Assembly: GCA_025210795.1 (NCBI GenBank)
Contig: JAOAQZ010000019.1
Location: 62,001 to 126,000 of the forward strand
Direction: 5' to 3'
Source of the DNA: Cohaesibacter sp.
GTDB lineage: Bacteria > Pseudomonadota > Alphaproteobacteria > Rhizobiales > Cohaesibacteraceae
DNA: 64,000 nucleotides
Made by a program: the position numbers and the translations under genes. The notes below the pieces were generated by a model. It searched no databases. It saw nothing but the letters and a program-made list of their open reading frames with translations, and was not told the origin of the DNA. This document shows positions 55,615 to 64,000 of this stretch, piece after piece (positions within the stretch are counted from its first letter, which is position 1; every line of letters starts with the position of its first letter).

Positions 55615-56022
55615 ATGAAGTCAACGCGCTTGATGATGTTTGCTGTTCTGATCATGATTGCTGCCATCCTTATGCTCGGCACCAACCAGTTTGGCACCAA
55701 AAAAGAGCACTATAACGGGGGTGCCTTTGGACTGGATGGTGAAAAAATCCGCGCTGAGGGCCTGAAACTCTATAACGAGATTTGTATGGAATGCCACGGG
55801 ATTGAGGGACGCGGCACCAGCTTTGGCCCCCCGCTGGTGCATGTCATTTACCGCCCGTCGCATCATTCAGATCAGGCCTTTGCCCTTGCCACTTTGCAAG
55901 GGGTCAAGGCCCATCATTGGGACTTTGGCGACATGCCTCCAGTGCCTGAGGTCAGCCAGACCCAAACTGCCATGATCACCGCCTATATTCGCCACCAGCA
56001 AAGGCTGGCCGGAATAGAATAA
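55615..56022 (+). CDS. Small membrane-anchored monoheme cytochrome c
   Basis: A 135-residue protein. Residues 5-22 are a membrane anchor or uncleaved signal. The heme c site is CMECH (Cys57, Cys60, His61), and Met107 in FGDMPP is the likely sixth ligand. It would face the periplasm and carry electrons. It lies between recF and gyrB, 107 bp after the former. GGAAAGGAG is well placed before the ATG. Its partner oxidoreductase is not in the window. Confidence 0.93.
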   Translation: MKSTRLMMFAVLIMIAAILMLGTNQFGTKKEHYNGGAFGLDGEKIRAEGLKLYNEICMECHGIEGRGTSFGPPLVHVIYRPSHHSDQAFALATLQGVKAHHWDFGDMPPVPEVSQTQTAMITAYIRHQQRLAGIE

Positions 56023-56167
56023 AATGCTCATAATCCAGAGCGTTACAGCCCCTTTATAAAGCTCTCTCCACAGTTGGGGGAAGCAACAGCCCCCAAGCAT
56101 CGGGGATTGGTTGAATGCTGCGCCAAACCACGTATAAGTGAAGGGTTACCCCTGTATCCAAGGATGA

Positions 56168-58606
<2,439 letters not shown>

Positions 58607-58919
58607 GCCAGCATACATATTCAAATTTAGGGGGCTTTTGCCCCCTTTCTTCTTTGGGACCTAACATGGCTTTGCGCGAGCCTGCTGATTGCAGGCTGGT
58701 CATGATGCTGTTTTTTTGCTAAATATCGACAGGCGTTACCAAACGCTTTTTACTGTCTCAAATGCTGCGCGAAGGAGGGCTTTTTGATGAGTGTAGTGGT
58801 CCCTGCGCGGGTGACATGCACCTGATTTGCTTGTGTGATCAGATGCTATTTTGCCCGACACAAACACGGTGTAGCCTCACGGTTGCTGCCGCGCTTTTGC
58901 TATGAAATCAGGGCAAGAT
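58607..58919. other. Intergenic region after gyrB
   Basis: 313 bp. It has the gyrB terminator at 58629-58652 and a second small hairpin (AGCCTGC/GCAGGCT) at 58679-58697. The remainder would hold the rsgA promoter. No gene was found. Confidence 0.55.
58629..58652 (+). terminator. Intrinsic terminator after gyrB
   Basis: AGGGGGC and GCCCCCT pair around a TTTT loop and are followed by TTCTTCTTT, 22 bp after the stop. Confidence 0.85.
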
Positions 58920-59966
58920 ATGACTTTCCCAACCTACAGCCTGATTGATCTGGGCTTTACTTCACATTTTTCAAGCCAGCTTGATATGAGCGAGCTGGAA
59001 ACACTCACCCCTTTTCGCATTTCCGAGGTGCAGCGCTCTATTGTGATGGGCCTGTCGGAAAAAGGGCAAGTGCCCTTACGCACGCCTCACAAGGTTCCCA
59101 CATCAGACTTTGCCGTTGGCGACTGGGTTCTGGCGGATCAGGGCGATCAGATCACGCGGCGCCTTTCCCCCAAAAGTGAGCTGAAACGCCGGGGGGCGGG
59201 CACCGATGTGAGCGAGCAATTGATGGCTGCCAATATTGACAGTCTTTTGATTGTGACCTCCTGCAATGATGATTTCAATCTTGCACGGATCGAGCGCTTT
59301 TTGGCCCTTGCCCGCGATGCCGAGGTCACGCCAGTTGTGGTTCTGACCAAGATTGATCAGACCGATGAGGCGGATAAGTATATTAGCCAAGCACAAGAGC
59401 TGATGGATGGTCTTGATGTGATTGGTATCAATGCCAAAAGCCTGTCGGCGCTTTCCTCGCTGGCCCCTTGGTGCACCAAGGGCCAGACGCTTGCTTTGGT
59501 TGGCTCGTCAGGCGTGGGAAAAACCACGCTTCTTAACGGCCTTACCGGTCGCAATGATGCAACAGCCACCATTCGTGCCGGCGATTCCAAGGGGCGGCAT
59601 ACCACCACCTATCGCTCGCTCCATCCTGCCAAGGGAGGGGCTTGGGTGATTGATACGCCGGGTATTCGTGCGCTTCGCCTGCATGAAAAAAGCACCGGTA
59701 TCGAGCAAGTCTTTGACGATATTGTCGAGCTGGCTGGCCAGTGTAAATTTAATGATTGCAAGCATATGACAGAGCCCAAATGTGCTGTTCAGGCAGCTAT
59801 CAAGGCAGGCGAGCTGGATGAGGATCGTCTGGAGCGCTGGCGCAAACTGGAACGCGAAGACAATCGCAACACCGAAACCATTGCCCAATCGCGCAAGCGC
59901 TCCAAGGAGTTTGGCAAAATGGTCAAGGACGTGGTGTCCAGCTCCCATTACCGCAAGGGCAGATAA
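58920..59966 (+). CDS. rsgA: Ribosome small subunit-dependent GTPase A
   Basis: A 348-residue circularly permuted GTPase that helps mature the 30S subunit. The order G4 (VLTKID), G1 (GSSGVGKTTLLNGL), G3 (DTPGIRAL) shows the permutation. The C-terminal zinc site is CKFNDCKHMTEPKC. The ATG at 58920 has AGGG 8 nt upstream, preferred over an ATG at 58902. Confidence 0.96.
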   Translation: MTFPTYSLIDLGFTSHFSSQLDMSELETLTPFRISEVQRSIVMGLSEKGQVPLRTPHKVPTSDFAVGDWVLADQGDQITRRLSPKSELKRRGAGTDVSEQLMAANIDSLLIVTSCNDDFNLARIERFLALARDAEVTPVVVLTKIDQTDEADKYISQAQELMDGLDVIGINAKSLSALSSLAPWCTKGQTLALVGSSGVGKTTLLNGLTGRNDATATIRAGDSKGRHTTTYRSLHPAKGGAWVIDTPGIRALRLHEKSTGIEQVFDDIVELAGQCKFNDCKHMTEPKCAVQAAIKAGELDEDRLERWRKLEREDNRNTETIAQSRKRSKEFGKMVKDVVSSSHYRKGR

Positions 59967-59989
59967 TCAAGTCCGGTCTCTTATCGATT

Positions 59990-60022
59990 AAAGCCCCGAT
60001 GCACCAGCATCGGGGCTTTTTT
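59990..60022 (+). terminator. Intrinsic terminator after rsgA
   Basis: AAAGCCCCGATGC and GCATCGGGGCTTT form a perfect 13-bp stem with a 4-nt loop and a run of T. It also faces the convergent quinone oxidoreductase gene. Confidence 0.93.
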
Positions 60023-60063
60023 GTATCGTATCTTTTGCTTCTAAGGGGCAAAGCGCCCGCCTG

Positions 60064-61047
60064 TCAGGGCACCAGAATGAGCGAGCCGGTTGTCATGCGT
60101 GCCTGCAGATCCTCATGCGCCTTTGCAGCATCTTCCAGCTTATAGGCTGTGGGTTCGGCGATTTTCATGCCGCCCGCTGCAATGGCGGAAAAGAAATCAT
60201 TTGCCGCATGCTCCAGATCCTCACGGGTCGGGATATAATCATACAAGGTGGGGCGGGTGACAAAGAGCGAGCCGTGGCTTGCCAGAATACCCAGATTAAC
60301 CCCGTCCACCGGGCCGGAGGCATTGCCAAAGCTCACCATCAGGCCGCGGCGCTGGAGGCATTTAAGGCTGTCTTCAAACGTATCCTTGCCCACCCCGTCA
60401 AATACAACGGGCACCATGGCTCCATTGGTAATCTCAGCCACGCGCTCCGAGACGGTCTCTTTGCGATAATTGACCACATGATCACAACCAAGGGCGCGAA
60501 CAAGCTCGGCTTTTTCTTCCGAGCCGACCGTGCCAATCACCGTCGCACCCAGATGTTTGAGCCATTGCACCGCCAAGGTGCCAACCCCGCCAGCGGCTGC
60601 ATGGAAGAGCACGCAATCCCCTTCCTTTACCGCGTAAATCTGGCGAATAAGATATTGGACGGTCAGACCTTTTAAGAGCGATGCTGCACCTTGGGCTGCT
60701 GAAATGGATGTAGGCAGTAGCACAGCGCTTGCAGCACTGATTACATTATGGCTGGCATAGGAGCCAATCGGCCCCGAGCAATAGGCCACCCGATCGCCTG
60801 CCTTAATGTTCGTCACGTCTTCTGCCACCGCTTCGACAGTGCCAGCGGCTTCCCCGCCCAGCCCCGAGGGCAGGCTGGGGACAGGATAGAGGCCCGTGCG
60901 GTGATATGTGTCGATATAATTGACGCCGATGGCTTCGTGACGAACCAGAATTTGCCCGGCCTGAAGCGCAGGGATATCCCGCTCGACCAGCTTCATCATA
61001 TCGGTGCCGCCATGGGCTTCAATTTCTATGCGAACCATTTTGGACAT
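60064..61047 (-). CDS. Quinone oxidoreductase (zinc-free MDR family, QorA-like)
   Basis: A 327-residue medium-chain dehydrogenase/reductase. The substrate-domain motif GVNYIDTYHRTGLYPV and the NADPH-binding HAAAGGVGTLAVQWL are typical of NADPH:quinone reductase. Structural zinc cysteines are absent, as expected for this group. The start at ATG 61047 has AGAGGT 6 nt upstream; the frame remains open upstream. It reduces quinones or enones in the cytoplasm. The neighbours give no further clue. Confidence 0.93.
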   Translation of the reverse strand: MSKMVRIEIEAHGGTDMMKLVERDIPALQAGQILVRHEAIGVNYIDTYHRTGLYPVPSLPSGLGGEAAGTVEAVAEDVTNIKAGDRVAYCSGPIGSYASHNVISAASAVLLPTSISAAQGAASLLKGLTVQYLIRQIYAVKEGDCVLFHAAAGGVGTLAVQWLKHLGATVIGTVGSEEKAELVRALGCDHVVNYRKETVSERVAEITNGAMVPVVFDGVGKDTFEDSLKCLQRRGLMVSFGNASGPVDGVNLGILASHGSLFVTRPTLYDYIPTREDLEHAANDFFSAIAAGGMKIAEPTAYKLEDAAKAHEDLQARMTTGSLILVP

Positions 61048-61224
61048 TTCGGACCTCTTGCATGCAAGGGAGAGGGAAGGACGGATAGGCTTGCTTGATA
61101 GATTGGTGCAGGCAGCCTTACCCACCTGAAAAGGATAGAGAAACCAGCCTAGGAGAAGTGCTCTTTAAACTCAAGATCTATTGCCCCTGATCTGCAGGCC
61201 AAATGAGCTGAGGCAAAATCTCGC

Positions 61225-61653
61225 TTAATCATAGGAGCTTTTGGAGCGCAGTTTTTTAAGAGTGCCGCGTTTGGTTTTGCTATCCATCCGCCGCCTTTTG
61301 CTTGCCTTTGTTGGTTTGGTGGCAATGCGCCGTTTGGGCCGATGGGAGGCCTTTTCAATCAAAGCAACAAGGCGCTCAATGGCTTCTTCGCGATTGCGGG
61401 CCTGGGTGCGGTGGGTTTGCACCTGCATCACCAGCTCGCCTTCCTGCGTCATCAAGTGCGAGGCCTGTTTGTGCAGATTGGCTTTCACATAAGGGGGAAG
61501 CGAGGGCGAGCGGCGCACATCGAACCGCAGTTCCACGGCGGTGGAGACCTTGTTGACATTCTGCCCACCCGGGCCAGAGGCCCGGATGAAGCGTTCTATG
61601 ATTTCATCGGCATCGAGAGACAATCCATCCTTGATATAGATGCGCTCAGACAT
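61225..61653 (-). CDS. arfB: Alternative ribosome-rescue factor ArfB (YaeJ)
   Basis: A 142-residue class I release-factor-like protein. The catalytic GGQ is at residues 29-31 (ASGPGGQNVNKV), and the basic tail (RPKRRIATKPTKASKRRRMD) enters the mRNA channel of stalled ribosomes. It hydrolyses peptidyl-tRNA on ribosomes without a stop codon. The length suits ArfB and is far too short for RF1 or RF2. No partner is adjacent. Confidence 0.95.
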   Translation of the reverse strand: MSERIYIKDGLSLDADEIIERFIRASGPGGQNVNKVSTAVELRFDVRRSPSLPPYVKANLHKQASHLMTQEGELVMQVQTHRTQARNREEAIERLVALIEKASHRPKRRIATKPTKASKRRRMDSKTKRGTLKKLRSKSSYD

Positions 61654-61677
61654 GTCCGATTACTCCTGCATTCGCGA

Positions 61678-62496
61678 TTAGCTTGCCGCTTTCGCAGCTT
61701 CGGCCTTCATCTGCACTTCGCGCTCGCGTTGGGCCAAAAGCTTCTTTTGGTAGCGGCCTTGTACGATATCGACAATAACCAGCACAGCCAGCACGAAATA
61801 GAAGGTGGATTTGGCCATGGCTTCCACTTTATAGCCAAAGAAGGCTAGATGCGCCAAATGTCCGCCTTCGGAGAGCAGCATGATACCTACGATGAAGAGA
61901 ACGAACAGGCCGAGCACTTCATACATGCGGTTCTTTTGCAAAAAGTCGGAAACGCGGTCAGCCAGATAGATCATGCCAAGGCCAGACACCACGATGGCCG
62001 CTGCCATAACAACAAAGACATTGGTTAAAGCCATAGCGGAGAGAATGGAATCAAAGGAGAAAATCAGGTTCATCGCCACAATCCAGGTGATGGCGCCTGC
62101 AACTGATCGCGTGGCTTTGCCTGCAGCATGCCCTTCCAGATCATCAATGGCCAGCATATGCATGATTTCCTTCACCGCAGTATAGATGATGAAGGCACCA
62201 CCGATGAGGGTGATGAAGGCATGGACATTCACCTCGCCTTCCACAACACCGGTCCAATGGACTTCGAAGAAAGGCGTCTGGAAATATTGAACAGCGGAGA
62301 GGATAGCGAATAGCAGAACCAGACGCAGCAAAATTGCCAGTCCGATACCGATCTTGCGCACCATGGCTTGTTTGTCAGCTCGCACCCGTTTGGATTCGAT
62401 GGAAATATAGAGAAGGTTATCAAAGCCCAGCACCGCTTGCAGGGCAGTAAGCATCAGAAATGTAAAGAGATTGTCGAGTGTGAGAAGCTCAGCCAT
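61678..62496 (-). CDS. TerC family integral membrane protein
   Basis: A 272-residue membrane protein of the TerC family with about seven helices. The hallmark acidic motifs LGFDNLLYISIES and NLIFSFDSILSAMAL are present. Members are linked to Mn2+ export or metal loading of exported enzymes and to tellurite resistance. The ATG at 62496 behind GGAAG matches the family start (MAELLTLDNLF), with an ATG at 62508 four codons earlier. Both lie in or next to a 14-bp perfect hairpin. It follows a disulfide oxidoreductase gene by about 70 bp and is probably co-transcribed. The C-terminus is a charged helix. Confidence 0.9.
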   Translation of the reverse strand: MAELLTLDNLFTFLMLTALQAVLGFDNLLYISIESKRVRADKQAMVRKIGIGLAILLRLVLLFAILSAVQYFQTPFFEVHWTGVVEGEVNVHAFITLIGGAFIIYTAVKEIMHMLAIDDLEGHAAGKATRSVAGAITWIVAMNLIFSFDSILSAMALTNVFVVMAAAIVVSGLGMIYLADRVSDFLQKNRMYEVLGLFVLFIVGIMLLSEGGHLAHLAFFGYKVEAMAKSTFYFVLAVLVIVDIVQGRYQKKLLAQREREVQMKAEAAKAAS

Positions 62497-62529
62497 AGCG
62501 TCTTCCATGCTGTATGAAGACGCTATGGC
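62492..62529 (-). promoter_or_regulatory. Perfect 14-bp inverted repeat covering the terC start codon
   Basis: GCCATAGCGTCTTC (62492-62505) and GAAGACGCTATGGC (62516-62529) are perfect inverted arms with a 10-nt loop. In the minus-strand transcript the 3' arm contains the GGAAG Shine-Dalgarno and the AUG at 62496, while the loop holds the AUG at 62508. The hairpin would hide the main start. No U-tract follows, so it is not a normal terminator. Confidence 0.75.
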
Positions 62530-62567
62530 GGATAGATCATATCCTTTGATCCTGCCCTTGGCGCCCT

Positions 62568-64000
62568 CTATCCAAAAATCTTGAAGAAGGAAATTGTGCG
62601 CCGAATCATCGGTTTCTTCGGCAAGTCGCCATAATAGCTGATCGCTGCGCGGCGTCCAATCTCGGACAGGGTTGGATAGGGAGAAATATAGCCGGTAATG
62701 GCTTTGACATTCATTTTCTGCGAGACGATCAACGACCACATATTGATCATTTCGCCTGCATTATGCCCCACAATAGAGGCCCCCAAAATGGTGCCTTTCT
62801 TGTCTGTCACGATCTTGATCTGACCAGCGGTTTTGCGTTCGGCCTGGGCGCGATCATTCTCACCATAGGGCCAGCGCAGAACGCGGATCTTGCGATGCTT
62901 TTTCTGGGCTTGCTCTTCGGTCATGCCCACATGAGCCATTTCCGGATCTGTATAGGTAACCCACGGAATGATATTGCGATTTTCGCGCGCTGACATATGG
63001 AACAGGACAGAGCGAATCACCAAACCGGCATGATAGCCTGCCACATGGGTGAATTGCAGGCCGCCCGTGACATCACCAATGGCAAAGACCTTGCGGTTGG
63101 TGGTTTTGAGCGTATCCTTGACCTTGATACCGCGTGCGTCATAGGCGATCTTGGCTTTTTCCAAGTCAAGCCCGTCGACATTGGGAGCGCGACCGGCGGC
63201 AACCATTAGATGGGTGGCCTCGACCACTTCCTCTTCCCCGTCTCCAGCATCAAGAATGATCCGCGCGCCATGCTTATGGGCTTCATCACCCTGTTCAACC
63301 CGCAGGATCTTGACGCCTTCGCGCAAGTTCACCCCGTCACGCCGCACCTGATCAATCACCACGGCGGTCATTTCCGGATCATCTTTTGCCAGGACGTTAA
63401 AGGCTTCAAGCACGGTTACTTCCGCGCCGAGCCGTTGCTGGGCTTGTGCCAATTCCATGCCGATGGGGCCGCCACCGATGATAACCAGCTTTTGCGGCTG
63501 TTCGGTGAGATCGAAAATCGTCTCATTGGTGAGATAGTCAACATCGGCCAAACCTTCGATGGGCAGTTTGGCAGCAGACGAGCCGGTGGAGATGACAAAA
63601 TAGCGGGCGCTGATTTCCGTCTTACCATCGGCGGTGACAACGGTTTTTGGATCCTTGAATTTGCCTGCCTGCTGGATAACCTGAACGCCCAGCCCTTCAA
63701 ATCGCTCGACCGAATCATTGGGCTCAATCGCTGCAATGACCGAATGGATGTGATCATGCACCGCCTGATAATTAACCTCGGGCTCACCTGCTGTAACACC
63801 AAACTTCACTGCATCACGGATCGACTGCACCTGCTTGCTGGCAGCAATCATCGCCTTTGAGGGAACACAGCCATAATTGAGGCAATCTCCGCCCATTTTG
63901 CCCTTTTCCAAAAGCACAACTTTTTCGCCGAAGGCAGCAGCGGCGGCTGCAACTGAAAGGCCGCCAGAGCCGGCGCCAATCACGCAAATATCTGCTTTAA
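62568..64000 (-). CDS. FAD/NAD(P) disulfide oxidoreductase, mercuric reductase/LPD-like (5' end outside window)
   Basis: About 477 residues are visible and the reading frame continues past the right edge, so the N-terminus is missing by a few residues (visible start KADICVIGAGSGG). The FAD site is GAGSGG, and the redox pair is GGDCLNYGCVPSK. NAD-binding IIGGGPIGMELAQA follows, then a dimerisation domain. In that last domain the HxHPTLSE of lipoamide dehydrogenase reads SPYPTLSE, so it is not a true LPD. The C-terminus IRRTISFFKIFG is unlike MerA. Its electron acceptor is unknown. terC follows in the same direction. Confidence 0.9.
   Translation of the reverse strand, partial: KADICVIGAGSGGLSVAAAAAAFGEKVVLLEKGKMGGDCLNYGCVPSKAMIAASKQVQSIRDAVKFGVTAGEPEVNYQAVHDHIHSVIAAIEPNDSVERFEGLGVQVIQQAGKFKDPKTVVTADGKTEISARYFVISTGSSAAKLPIEGLADVDYLTNETIFDLTEQPQKLVIIGGGPIGMELAQAQQRLGAEVTVLEAFNVLAKDDPEMTAVVIDQVRRDGVNLREGVKILRVEQGDEAHKHGARIILDAGDGEEEVVEATHLMVAAGRAPNVDGLDLEKAKIAYDARGIKVKDTLKTTNRKVFAIGDVTGGLQFTHVAGYHAGLVIRSVLFHMSARENRNIIPWVTYTDPEMAHVGMTEEQAQKKHRKIRVLRWPYGENDRAQAERKTAGQIKIVTDKKGTILGASIVGHNAGEMINMWSLIVSQKMNVKAITGYISPYPTLSEIGRRAAISYYGDLPKKPMIRRTISFFKIFG

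Noticed and set aside
62497..62570. yybP-ykoY manganese riboswitch upstream of terC
   Set aside because: The leader is too short and lacks the conserved motif; only a simple hairpin is present.

Overview
The window looks like chromosomal DNA of an alphaproteobacterium, probably a marine member of the Hyphomicrobiales (a Cohaesibacter-like genome is a guess only). The basis is the protein types (alphaproteobacterial dnaA, gyrB, lepA and pheST, TRAP transporters, a DUF2799 lipoprotein), the gene order crotonase-rpsT-(rhodanese)-dnaA-dnaN-recF-(cytochrome c)-gyrB, and a base composition that looks roughly half GC by eye. No insertion sequence, prophage, CRISPR array or rRNA operon was seen. One tRNA gene is present, tRNA-Ser(GGA).

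Bases 1-11000 are a surface-polysaccharide locus in two divergent blocks. The minus-strand block reads HpcH/HpaI-type aldolase, KdsB-like cytidylyltransferase, D-2-hydroxyacid dehydrogenase, NAD-dependent epimerase, then a methyltransferase cut by the window edge. It looks like a small pathway for an unusual CMP-activated ulosonic acid. The plus-strand block has a family 4 glycosyltransferase followed by rfbF and rfbG (CDP-glucose to CDP-4-keto-6-deoxyglucose), a sugar C-methyltransferase, an RmlC-type epimerase and a PLP aminotransferase. Together these would make a C-methylated 4-amino-4,6-dideoxy sugar.

Bases 11000-18600 are a catabolic module. A LysR regulator lies divergent to a complete TRAP transporter (Q, M, P subunits), a three-part FAD/[2Fe-2S] amino- or imino-acid dehydrogenase related to HcnABC/opine oxidase, and a RidA imine deaminase. 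A near-perfect inverted repeat sits in the divergent promoter.

Bases 18600-34300 are mixed: a DUF6998/PD-(D/E)XK-like protein next to tRNA-Ser, a small membrane protein, msrA, mepA, a DUF2799 lipoprotein, a GGDEF protein whose receiver lacks its phospho-acceptor, lepA, an orphan Tat-exported TRAP binding protein, a chemotaxis receptor, an Lrp-type regulator, feoABC with a candidate Fur box, a nucleotidyltransferase, and an AT-rich HARE-HTH plus nuclease gene that looks foreign.

Bases 34300-50100 hold the translation block infC-rpmI-rplT-pheS-pheT (infC starts at ATT), a glycosyltransferase, several hydrolases and HAD nucleotidases, two crotonases, D-serine dehydratase, a YjbR-like protein, an orphan sensor kinase, and rpsT. 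Bases 50100-58600 form the dnaA region: a 0.7-kb intergenic stretch, rhodanese, dnaA, dnaN, recF, a small cytochrome c and gyrB. The right end carries rsgA, a quinone oxidoreductase, arfB, a terC family gene whose start codon is buried in a 14-bp perfect hairpin, and a pyridine nucleotide-disulfide oxidoreductase cut by the right edge.
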